A stretch of 64,000 nucleotides of DNA from Miscanthus floridulus (lineage: Eukaryota > Streptophyta > Magnoliopsida > Poales > Poaceae). The DNA is taken from positions 23,910,502 to 23,974,501 of the forward strand of contig NC_089591.1 in the NCBI RefSeq assembly GCF_019320115.1, read 5' to 3'. Under the pieces are notes generated by a model, which saw only the letters and a program-made list of their open reading frames with translations, ran no database searches and had not been told where the DNA came from. A program made the position numbers and the translations under genes. Below are positions 55,705-64,000 of this stretch, piece after piece (position 1 is the stretch's first letter; the number at the start of each line of letters is the position of its first letter).

Positions 55705-56190
55705 CAAGCAGTAGGTTCCCTACTGACCCCCATGACCTTAGCTAGCCCATAGATCAAAACGTCAAGCGCGGAGCCCATGTACGTGTAGGAGGAACAGGCA
55801 TGACCAAGGAACCACAGCGGACCACCCATAATGCAGAGCGCGGAGCCCATGGCACATGTAGGGAGGGATCAGAGACTGGGTCTTCTCCATAGAGAATAGA
55901 GTGGAACGTGTGCTGCTCGATGGTTATCAAAATAACTTGGAGATATAAATAGTATAAGCGGTGTCCGAGCAATTAGTTCTGTGCTAAGCTCTTGGCCTTG
56001 GCCAGCCCATAGCCCATAAAGTCAAGTGTGGAGCCTGTGGACATGTAGGAGGAACAGGCGTGACTAAGGAACCATAGCCGACCACCCATAACATAAAGCG
56101 TGGAGCCCATGGCATGTGTAGGGAGAGATTGGAGACTGGGTCTTCTCCGAAGAGAACAGAAAATAAAGTATGCAGCTCGCTAATTGGTGA
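55705..56190 (+). repeat. Tandem duplication with a ~260-bp period
   Basis: Two diverged copies (about 55705-55960 and 55965-56190) share GTCAAGCGCGGAGCCCATG-like and GTAGGAGGAACAGGC blocks, plus GGAACCA and GACTGGGTCTTCTCC. The GTCAAG landmark repeats at 55761 and 56021. The repeat lies in the non-coding 3' part of element B or of the adjoining element H; the boundary cannot be set. Confidence 0.7.
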
Positions 56191-56203
56191 AAAATCTTGG
56201 AGA

Positions 56204-56425
56204 TTTGGAGTAAAGTGTTCGGCGATATAGAGAAAACGTGTGGCGAAATACGTTGGCGATTTGGAGAAGATGTGTTCGGCGATTTGGAGAAAACATGTGG
56301 CGAAATACGTTGACAATTTGGAGAAGACGTGTTCGGCAATTTGGAGAAAACATGTGGTGAAATACATTGGCGATTTGGAGAAGACGTGTTCAGCAATTTG
56401 GAGAAAACCATTCGGCGATAACGTT
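56204..56425 (+). repeat. 57-bp tandem repeat, about 3.5 copies
   Basis: TTGGAGAAGA starts at 56261, 56318 and 56375, a strict 57-bp period. Within each unit TTGGAGAAAACATGTGG and GCGAAATACGTTGG alternate. Because 57 is a multiple of three, frames stay open on both strands (for example 56240-56491 plus, 56064-56411 minus), so these ORFs are not evidence of coding. Satellite-like arrays in 3' regions are common in Tat-type elements. Confidence 0.85.
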
Positions 56426-56599
56426 GGAGATTTGGATAAACGTGGTCGCCACAGTTATGGCGATTTTGTATTGGAGTTTGCTATGGAGTAGCATGGAGCT
56501 CGGCGACCATAAGTGGAGATTAAACCATAATGGAGAAAAAGTGGAGACAATTTATGGAGACCAAAACTTTGTTCATCATAAAGTGGAGAGTACATATTT

Positions 56600-57900
56600 G
56601 AGGTGTTTCAAGGATAGAAACGTACGAGGTGCAGCGATGTGCCACGAGTTGGGAACATCGATTCCTTCTAATTCACATAGGCGATAAGACCCTAGTCGGG
56701 TGACCTCTTTGACTGACATAAGGCCCTTCCTAAGGGGAGGAGAGCTTGTGCATCCCTTCGGTTTTTTGTTTTCTATGGAGAACGAGGTTGCCGATAGCAA
56801 ATGAACGACCTTTGACGTTGTGGTTGTAGTACCTCCGCAAGCCTTCCTGATATTTAGGCTGTGTGGACGTAGGTGATTAGGCGTTCTTCCTCGGCCCTGT
56901 CGATGTCCTCTATCCGAACAGCTATGGCCTACCCTTCATCATAGTTTTCCACCCTAGGTGCTTGGAAGGCAATGTCCGCTGGTAGTATGGCTTCTATGTC
57001 GTAGACCAAGAAGTATGAAGAGACATCAGTGCTGTGACTAGCTTGAGTACATAGTCCCTAGACTATAGCTGGTAGCTCCTCGATCCATCTGCCTAGGGCT
57101 TTTCTTCTTTCTAATATAGTCTCTTTTTGAGGGCATCAAGGATCATGCCATTCGCCCAGTTCGACCTAGGCCGTTGGCTCTAGGATGAGCAACGGAGATG
57201 TATTTGATGGAGATGTAATGGTCTTCGCAGAAGTCCCAAAAGTGATGGCCTAGTAAATGTAGTTCCGAGGTCGGGGATGATGCTATTCGAGAGACCAAAT
57301 CTATGGATGATATCTTCGAAGAGCTCAACTGCTTTCTTTGTAGTAGCCGAGACGAGCGGTTTATACTTAATCCACTTGGAGAACTTATCAATGGTGACGT
57401 ATATGTACCTAGAAGCCACCTGATGTTGGCTTAAAAGGGCCAAACATGTCTAGTCCCTAGCATGCAAAGGGCCAGGAAGCTGGAATGGTCTACAACTCTT
57501 GTGTCGGCACGTGTATTTGCTTGGCGAAAAATTGGCATCCTTGACAACATCGGACAAGGTCTTCTGCATCGAAGATGGCCGTGGGCCAGTAAAAACCAGC
57601 TCAGAAAGCTTTGCTGATCAGTGTTCTTGAAGCCACGTGGTTGCCATAGGAACTAGAGTGAATTTCAAGAAGTAACTTCACTCCGTCTTCTTGGGTGATG
57701 CATTTTTGCAGAATCGCTTTCTTGGCACTTTTCCTCATCAAGTTGCCATCCACCAGCATGTAATGTTTGCTTTGATGGATTAACCATTTGATTTCAGTCT
57801 TATCAGCGGGTACGTCGGTGTTGGTGAGGTACTTGATGAATTATTCCCTCCAATCAGCGGCCGGCGAAGGTACCGCTAGTAGCAACTACTCGGCAAGGGG
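56600..57900 (-). pseudogene. Integrase of element H, broken
   Basis: The core is visible at 57443-57180 with YIYVTIDKFSKWIKYKPL (first Asp), EDIIHRFGLSNSIIPDLGTT (second Asp in PDLG) and, after a frame change, VAHPRANG near 57190. The Glu block is disturbed by a small insertion. The C-terminal domain appears at 56740-56600 as EVTRLGSYRLCELEGIDVP and NSWHI. The zinc-binding region around 57560-57700 can be read in pieces only. Confidence 0.7.
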
Positions 57901-57949
57901 AACTTCCTAAACTTCCTTATCTTCTTTAATGGATGGCACTAGGAGACCT

Positions 57950-58444
57950 TGAATAAAGACCCCTGGTGGGATCACGGCACGAGAAGAGCCTAACTTGGAT
58001 AAATGGTCGGCGAGCTTGATTCTGGTCGCGTACCACATGGTGGTACTCGATGCCATAGAATTTTCCTTCAAGCTTCCTGATTTCGGTGCTATATGTATCC
58101 ATCTTCTCGCTGGAGCAAGACCAGTCTTTGTTAAGCTAGTTAATGACTAGCGTGGAGTCCTCGTATACCATGAGGCATTTGACGCTGATCTCAACGGCTA
58201 TACGGAGTCCATGGAGACATGCTTCATATTCGACAGCGTTGTTGGAGGCCAGAAAGTGTATCTAGAGAACGTATTGGAGCTTATCCTTGGTCGGTGTAAT
58301 GAATAGAATGCCTTCACCAGCACCGTTGATGTTAAGGGTGCCATCAAAGTACATCACCCAGTGCTTGAGGTAGGTGGCGGCGATGGGCTCTTGGATCTCG
58401 GTCCACTCAGCGATGAAATCAGTAAGCGCCTGAGACTTGATCAT
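57950..58444 (-). pseudogene. Second RNase H-like domain of element H
   Basis: After the normal RNase H, a frame at 58444-58262 reads SQALTDFIAEW and HWVMYFDGTLNINGAGEGIL. The continuation in the next frame gives [20 protein letters not shown] and [11 protein letters not shown]. The D (YFDG), E (VEYEA) and D (YEDS) positions of an RNase H active site can be recognised. Tat elements are known to carry a second, archaeal-type RNase H between the first RNase H and integrase, and this fits in order and motif. A stop at 58262 and frame changes inactivate it. Confidence 0.65.
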
Positions 58445-58449
58445 AGGCC

Positions 58450-58831
58450 TACTTCTGAATTCAATGGAGTAAGTGCCGAGCTTGACAGCTCACTTGATGA
58501 TATGGCCATTGTCCTCGTTGTTACGGAGGATGTCCCCCAGAGGGAACTCGGTGACCACAGCGATCCTATAATACTCGAAGTAGTGGTGGAGCTTACACAA
58601 TGTAATCAGGATGGCGTATAGCAACTTTTGGACCTAAGGATAACGAGTTTTGGGTTCGTTAAGCACCTTGCTGATGAAGTATATTGGATGTTGCACCTTA
58701 TAGGCATGCCCAACCTCCTCGTGTTCGACCACGATGGCCGTGCTGACGACGCGAGAAGTAGTGGCGATGTAGATCAGGAGAGTTTCATCTAGCTGTGGTG
58801 CCATCATGATCGAAGGCTTTGTTAGAAACAA
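58450..58831 (-). pseudogene. First RNase H of element H, broken
   Basis: An open piece 58831-58634 has LLIYIATTSRVVSTAIVVEH and VQHPIYFISKVLNEPKTRYP, the typical start of the Ty3 RNase H. A frame change near 58630 leads to weaker pieces. The equivalent part of element C (15819-15560) has the same layout. Confidence 0.7.
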
Positions 58832-58837
58832 CTTGAG

Positions 58838-59830
58838 CTAGTCGAAAGCCGTATCTGCCTCCTCCAACCAGGAAAAACGCTCAGAGGCCTTGAGGAGTTT
58901 GAAGAATGGTAGCCCTTTTTCACCAAGGCGCGATATGAAGCGACTTAAAGCAGCCATGTAGCCTGTAAGCTTCTGTATATCCTTGGCGCATATTGGGCGT
59001 TTCATGTTGGTGATGGCAGAGACCTTGTCAGAGTTGGGTTTGATGCCACAAGTGCTGACGATGTAGCCCAGCAGTATTCCAGATGGAACTCCAAAGATGC
59101 ACTTTGAAGGGTTCAACTTCCATCGGTACTTTTTTAGGTTGGTGAATGTTTCTTCGAAGGTCGGCAATAAGATTATCAGTGGTCCTAGACTTGACGACTA
59201 CATTGTCGATGTAAGCTTCGATGTTGCAGCTGATCTGTTGATCAAGGCACATCTAGATGGCCCTTTGATAGGTCGCCCCGATGTTCTTGAGTCCAAAGGA
59301 CATGGTTGTGTAGCAGTATGCACCGAAGGGTATGATGAACGACATCTTGATCTGATCTACTTCCTTGAGCGATATCTGGTGATAACCAAAGTAATAGTCA
59401 AGGAACGAGAGCAGTTCATAGCCAACAGTGGAGTCTACAACCTCGTCTATCCTGAGGCAAACCGAAGGGATCTTTAGGGAAGTGTTTGTTAAGATCAGTG
59501 TAATCAACGCATATTCTCCATTCTTTATTTTTTTTGAACGAGAATAGGGTTTGCCAACCACTCAGGATGATACACTTCTTTTATAAATCCTGGCAGCAAA
59601 GAGCCATTTTATTTCTACCCTAATAGCCTCCTTCTTGTCTAGCAGTGAATCGTCGGAGTTTCTGCTTGATCGGTTTGGCGGTCGGTGAGACATTCAAGGA
59701 GTGCTCGAACTTCTCCCATGGTATCCCCGACATGTCTACTAGGTTTCCAAGCAGACATGTCGACGTTGGCACATAGGAAGGAGACAAGCGCGCTTTCCTA
59801 TTTGGGGTCAAGGTGAGCCCCAATCTTCAT
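58838..59830 (-). pseudogene. Reverse transcriptase of element H, broken, YIDN active site
   Basis: The frame 59561-59253 has SFLDYYFGYHQISLKEVDQI, FIIPFGAYCYTTMSFGLKN and IGATYQRAI. The following piece (59252-59028) reads NIEAYIDNVVVKSRTTDN: the catalytic YxDD box has Asn in place of the second Asp, a single G-to-A change. LNPSKCIFGVPSGILLGYIV and KLTGYMAALSRFISRLGEKG (59167-58838) complete the RT. The upstream part (59823-59620) carries the pre-RT linker. Confidence 0.8.
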
Positions 59831-59927
59831 GTTCTTGGAGGGGTCGTCGAGGCTGAGGCCGACCTCCTTTATTTCCTTGAACTTGGTAGAGGCACGGGGA
59901 GGCTCCAGCTCTAGGATCTCCATGTCA

Positions 59928-60678
59928 TCAGTGAGCAACGTCTTGGCTTCGATGACCACGCTGGCCATCTAGATGGAGAGGTTGGTGGCTTTGGCGAGAG
60001 CGAGACTCTCTGTTTTGCAGGCGTAGGTGATGGAGAGGTTGGCCCGTAGGGCCAGAACTCCTGTAGGCGAAGGCATCTTCAGCACCAGATACGTGTAGTG
60101 CGGTATAGCCATGAACTTGGCCAGAGCTGGCCAACCAAGTATGGAGTGATAGGCAGGTGTTGAAGTCGGCGACGTAGAAGTTGATGTGTTCGATGTGGTA
60201 GTTGCTTGCCATGCTAAACTGTACTGGTAGGGTGATCTCTCCAAGTGGTTTGGAGGCCCTAGTCGGGTACCACACCCCAAAAGGAATCGAAGGGTGTGAG
60301 ATCTGATAACCCAAGGCCTAGCTCCTTTAGGGCTCCAACGAAGAGGGGATTCAGAGGGCTCCCACCGTCAACTGAGCACCTTTCTGAAAAGCACCTTCTA
60401 GACGGTTGCGTCGAGGACGAGGGGGAAAAGCCCTGTGTATGAGATGTCCACCCACTGGTTGGCCCTGTTGAAGGTGATGGGTACCTCGGACCATGGGCGA
60501 TAACTAGGGTTGGCGGTGGTGTCTTCCATAGCAACGGAGAACACCCACCGTGCAGTGAGCTTCCATTCTCTTCTGCTTTTGGTGGAGGTGAGGCCCCCGA
60601 AGATGGTGGCGACCACCTTGTTGTGGTCCTAGAAGGCATTGTTTTTGCCCCTAGGTGGTCGGTGGCCTCTGGCTCCAT
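59928..60678 (-). pseudogene. Protease region of element H, broken
   Basis: Minus-strand frames at 60678-60259 and 60314-59928 contain VDGGSPLNPLFVGALKELGL, which retains a D-G-G motif, then ASKPLGEITLPVQFSM and STFYV-like sequence of the retropepsin fold. The two parts are in different frames with a change near 60300. The family pattern is the same as in elements C and E. Confidence 0.65.
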
Positions 60679-61210
60679 CGTTGGCGTCGTCTTCCAGCTT
60701 TTTGTCCTAAAACTCCTTAGCCAAGCCGAGGCAGTTCTTCATCTTGTGCTTGAAGTTCTTGCGAAGAGGACATGGGCCATCGAGGATCTTTTGGTACTAC
60801 TCATTGTGGTTGCACTTGGCGCGAGGTTGACTGACGGCGGCGACAATGTGGTCTGGCTAGCGGCGGCGATTTTGGCTAGACTTAGGTCCTTCTGCTCGAT
60901 CACGGCCGCTGTCACGATGATAGTTGCGGTCGTTGAAGCAGCGGTCAGTTGTGGCATTAGTCGTCAAGGCGATTGTTGTAGCGGCGAGGTGGGCAATGAG
61001 TGCCCACATCCTCATTGAAGCGCACCTTGGCTTCCTCGGCATCGACGTATTGGTTGGCAGTAGTGATCATCTCGCCAATGCCTGTGGGTGACTTGCGGTT
61101 GAACTTGGAGCGAAGCTCATGTTGGTGGAGTCCTCGGGTGAAGGCAGTGATGACCTCAGCTTCCATTAATAAGATCTGCAAGAAGATCTGCAATCATCAA
61201 GGTCTACCTC
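60620..61210 (-). pseudogene. Gag C-terminus of element H, broken
   Basis: An open piece 61193-60957 has EVITAFTRGLHQHELRSKFN and IGEMITTANQYVDAEEAKVR, the end of the Tat gag core. Further on (about 60830-60720) a frame with stops reads KCNHNE and ILDGPCPLRKNFKHKMKNC, the zinc-binding region that also occurs in element E. The gag N-terminus is missing at the right end. Confidence 0.7.
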
Positions 61211-61880
61211 ATGTTCAGCGGCAGCACCTCACAAAACTTGCACCTACATCTCAATGAGGTTCAATTCTTTATATTCCATAATCTTTCTACCTTTGAGGAT
61301 CGAGGGATGTAGATCTGCATCTCGATGCTCAAGGGCAGCAAGGCTATGGAATCTAAAGCACCCAATCTTTGCCTTCTCCAAACACTAGCGTCCCTATGAG
61401 GTGCTTTATCTCTAGGCCGTGAGAGGTGTAAGGAGGAAGACAAAGCACCTCTAGGTGATGAAGAAGGATGATTGGCTCATGAGTGTGTGGATTCAAGAGT
61501 GTATGGATTGAGCCCAAGAGGTGCATCCAGACCTGAGTTAAATAGGCCAACCAAAGATGGAGAAGTGCAAGTAATGGTGAAGCAACTGTGTTATGGGTAG
61601 TTGGGAAATAACTCACGTTGACTTTACTGTTGGTAAACCAAACAGTCATGTAGGGCCGATAGCCATAACAGGTACCCCGGTCGGCTCGGCTTTTCATACG
61701 ATGGAGAAAATACCATTGCCTGCATCTATTGTTAACCCGTCGGTGGTACAAATTTCAATGCCGGTTTCCTTCCTGAGGAGGCCTCGCTATTGGTCCAATC
61801 GACGGTAGAAGTATCACATCGTTGCTTCTATCACTACGGCAATGAAAGTAGTGATAGTGATATCACAATCTGTAGTAGTG
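61211..61880. mobile_element. CACTA-like terminal fragment
   Basis: The stretch ends CACAATCTGTAGTAGTG at 61880, whose complement begins CACTACTACAG, a CACTA-type terminus. The block at 61590-61850 carries paired subterminal-type motifs (ACTATCACTACTTTCA in complement, GGTACCCCGGTCGG, GGGCCGATAGCC). It is a different family from the element ending at 7700. The inner limit toward element H is uncertain; 61211-61590 contains only short frames without motif. No second terminus was found. Confidence 0.45.
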
Positions 61881-62352
61881 CATGGTTTGGACCAGAGAGT
61901 CAACCTCAGTTCGGAGCAAAATTAACCCCCCCTAAATCACTTCCAATTCAAAAACTTTGTGAATGAGGTTTGATCCACTTGATCTTTTGGCCATCCCTAA
62001 GCTACCTAGTGCTAAGTTTGATAAGTGTGCACCACACCTAACACATTAGACTCACCTAGGTCAAGCTACTAATTCATACCCCCATCAAAGTACGGCCAAA
62101 GGAAAACAAAGTCCTAAATTAATCTAAGTGTCTGTCAACACTAAACGACACTTAGAACTAGTACGTCCTTAATCTTGTTGTCCATCCTTTGAAAATCGAA
62201 ACAATTTCCATCGATAGGTGCATGAAAACCATTGATTGCCTAAACAATCATCATTATTGTGACCTAAGTCAAATTATCTCTGAAAAACACATGTTAGTCA
62301 TAATAATCTTATGTCGTCATTAATCATCCCACTAGGGGCCTAGATGCTTTCA
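61881..62352 (-). repeat. Truncated Sirevirus-like LTR
   Basis: Read on the minus strand from 62352 the sequence starts TGAAAGCATCTAGGCCCCTA and continues with ATTAATGACGACATAAGATT, the opening of a Sirevirus-type LTR as I know it. It runs without interruption to 61881 and there meets the CACTA-like terminus. It is unlike the solo LTR at 27037-29458, so it is another family. Confidence 0.55.
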
Positions 62353-63431
62353 TCTCATGTGGCCATCCGGCGGCGCTGAGGCCAGGCTGGCATGCCGCCA
62401 GGTCGGGAGAGAGAGGGAGAGGGAGAGGGAAGGCAAGGGGCATACGCGGCGGAGGCAACGCCTATGGGACGAGAGGCGTTGGGATCGGGAGGAGAAGGAT
62501 CAGGAAGGAGAGTCGTCTGGAAGCAGAAGTAGAGGCCGGTATATATTTGTTGCTCTAGATTCTAACGAGAAGCCAGAGAAGTCGAAGGAAAGCCGAGGAG
62601 AAGCCGGACAAGGTCAGGAGAAGTAGGAGAAGTTGCTCCCGGGGAAATCCGATCCAAGCAATCTAGGCCATTGAACCGAAGATTACGCAACAAGAGAGGG
62701 AAAGATAACTGCAAGTCTGAGTGGTACAAATTAAAGTTTTGTAAAAAATAGCATTTCTATATTGGAATAGAATTGGATCTCCGGAAAAAATGTAACAGAT
62801 GCCTCAGCTCACTAAAAGTGGAAAATAAACATCATAAAAGACTGAGCACTCATCGTAACATATGCCATTGGATGACTTCAGATGAGAATAAAAATATCAT
62901 AAAAGGGTGATAATCATGACTGCATATATTGTTCTAGGATTGTCGTTTAAACCTTGCTAAAATATTTGGCATAATATGAAACCTTCAAGCATTTTGGGAT
63001 ATACATGACACTCAAGCGAGCAGAATGGTCTTCTTTTCTGACATTATTAACAATTAAATCTATGGATGATATCATTTGTTGACAATGAGACAACCGGTTA
63101 AGCATGAGTTTTGTTAATAAAAGTATAACAATGACTTAGGCACCTCATTACAACAATGAGTTTTCTGAAAACGGAAACCAACAATAATGCATTCTCTGAC
63201 AAAATTGAAGCACCAAAAGATGAGCCCAAAATGCAAACTTAGCAAACAAATTTGGAGCACTAACATGGCAAGAACAGTTTAAAAATTGCTGTCGGCAGAA
63301 AAATAAAAAGATGATGTGAACTCACAACTCACTAATAAAAAGATGATGTTAACCCACAATTCAGTGATACACTAATCCTCCCTCTACAGATAGATCTGAA
63401 CCATATCATGTGCACCTCTGAAGTTGACACC
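62353..63431. other. Unresolved intergenic DNA
   Basis: It begins with a GC-rich, purine-rich part (62353-62650, with a GGGAGAGAGAGGGAGAGGGA tract at about 62405) open in one plus frame of 89 codons without recognisable domain, then becomes AT-rich. Towards the right it may be 3' UTR or downstream sequence of the candidate minus-strand exon at 63432-63509. A block of about 25 bases (TAATAAAAAGATGATGT) is repeated at about 63302 and 63332. Confidence 0.35.
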
Positions 63432-63509
63432 TCATTTATTTTTCGATATGAACTCTGGATCATATTTCCTTCCTACAAAGAGCTGGAGAACATAGGCATG
63501 ACTTAGACC
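63432..63509 (-). CDS. Candidate last exon of an unidentified minus-strand host gene
   Basis: A clean acceptor (GGTGGTTTACAG, preceded by a T-rich tract and branch-like TGAT) is followed on the minus strand by 25 codons starting GLSHAYVLQLFVGRKYDPEF, then five more residues (ISKNK) and TGA at 63434-63432. An AATAAA overlaps the stop. The peptide does not look like a transposon protein, and the exon has no damage, unlike everything to its left. I do not recognise the protein. Sequence from 63510 to 63780 reads like an intron. The GC-rich segment at 63800-64000 could hold an upstream exon, where an ATGGCGGGGCGACGACGG start is visible on the minus strand near 63988. The gene would continue beyond the window. 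Confidence 0.35.
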   Translation of the reverse strand, partial: GLSHAYVLQLFVGRKYDPEFISKNK

Positions 63510-64000
63510 CTGTAAACCACCAATTATCATAAAAATCAGAAGAGATACAAATTTCAGTATTGGATTTGAGATCTGAACCTCACAAATAATTTGGGCCAGG
63601 CAAAACCAAACCAGTCAATGATTTTACATCCCTAAAAAGGAGCCCATATATCCCTTTCCCCTCGGGGAGCCTAGATGTCAGAAGAAGGATAATCGTTGAA
63701 AAGGAGTTTATTCATACGCGTTACTTAAAATCATTAATCAAGCCAGAAGAAGATACCACAATAGTTTCTTAGTACTTATTACCTAGTATTAGGGTAGAGA
63801 GAGACAGTGGCACATCGGGAGACGAAGAGTCACCTAGGGTTTCCTTAGCACATAGGAGCACACGTGGGACAGCGGGAGGAGGACGCGCCGGGAAGCACCT
63901 TCACCCACGGCCAACGACGGGGACGACCAACACCGGGGATGACGCGCGACACTGCGGTGTAGCCAGGGGGCCGTCGTCGCCCCGCCATTGCCTCGCGCGG
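63510..64000 (-). other. Possible intron and 5' exon region of the minus-strand gene
   Basis: Positions 63510-63780 are AT-rich and stop-filled, consistent with an intron. From about 63790 to the window edge the sequence turns GC-rich; on the minus strand an ATG at 63988 opens a frame of 48 codons rich in Arg, Pro and Gly, then a stop. It may be a 5' exon or 5' UTR, but no domain supports it, and the link to the exon at 63432-63509 is inference from position. Confidence 0.2.

Larger units (their letters stand above)
56600..61210 (-). mobile_element. Tat-lineage Ty3 retrotransposon H, coding part without LTRs
   Basis: Minus strand, order gag (61210 to about 60620), protease region (60310-59928), RT (59830-58838), RNase H (58831-58450), a second RNase H-like domain (58370-57950), then integrase (57900-56600). 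It is a member of the same family as element E. The left end is near the B 3' region and its tandem repeats; the right end stops near 61210 before a CACTA-like fragment. No LTR was identified. The coding sequence is broken in many places. Confidence 0.75.

Noticed and set aside
56064..56491. ORFs of 83-127 codons on both strands
   Set aside because: They arise because the tandem repeat period (57 bp) is divisible by three, so any stop-free unit stays open.
1..64000. CRISPR arrays, bacterial operons, tRNA or rRNA genes
   Set aside because: No regularly spaced identical repeats of 23-40 bp, no clover-leaf tRNA pattern with GGTTCGANTCC that I could fold, and no rRNA core motifs. The window is plant transposon DNA.

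Overview
This window looks like an intergenic stretch of a large plant genome, most likely a panicoid grass (the sorghum/sugarcane/Miscanthus/maize side). That placement is inference: it rests on the mix of transposon families (Tat and Tekay Ty3 elements, Sirevirus-type LTRs, CACTA, MULE, hAT) and on general resemblance to repeats known from such grasses. Almost everything I can explain is transposable element, in nested and broken layers. There is no bacterial-type operon, CRISPR array, rRNA or tRNA. Intact protein-coding genes are absent; host-gene exons are only suspected at the two edges.

Layout, left to right. 1-1560: possible 3' end of a plus-strand gene. About 1600-7700: right part of a CACTA element, interrupted by a complete MULE at 1847-7155 with ~226-bp terminal inverted repeats and a decayed transposase on the minus strand. 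7701-9362: GC-rich DNA of unknown nature. 9371-11017: a non-autonomous hAT with an 8-bp target duplication. 11026-12323: LTR-like debris. 12324 to ~15560: the 5' LTR and first exons of a Tat-like, pol-less Ty3 element (A), fused to a minus-strand Tat element (C, ~15560-20418). C sits in the 5' LTR of a pol-less Athila-like element (D, 20419-26758), which also contains a small hAT (23262-24406). D in turn sits in the gag of a plus-strand Tat element (E, 26759-31212), and a 2.4-kb Sirevirus-like solo LTR (27037-29458) has landed in the same gag. 31213-34807: two LTR fragments.

34808-39491: a second copy of the A-type element (B). It is split by the largest intact insertion in the window, a 15.9-kb Tekay-like chromovirus on the minus strand (G, 39492-55422). 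G has two ~4.6-kb LTRs, an ATTCT target duplication on both sides, an initiator-Met-type primer site, gag, protease, RT/RNase H, integrase and a chromodomain, plus an extra coiled-coil ORF between the primer site and gag. B resumes at 55423 with its last exon, followed by tandem repeats. 56600-61210: minus-strand Tat element (H) with gag to integrase and a second RNase H. 61211-61880: CACTA-like terminus. 61881-62352: truncated Sirevirus-like LTR. 62353-64000: unresolved DNA with one good candidate terminal exon of a minus-strand gene.

The coding regions are all broken by stops and frameshifts. Many stops are TAG, in contexts consistent with C-to-T decay of methylated DNA. The most interesting features are the accessory ORF of element G, the intron-bearing A/B family with its conserved 154-bp leader repeat, the MULE insertion that can be read against its own empty site, and the possible host exon near the right edge.
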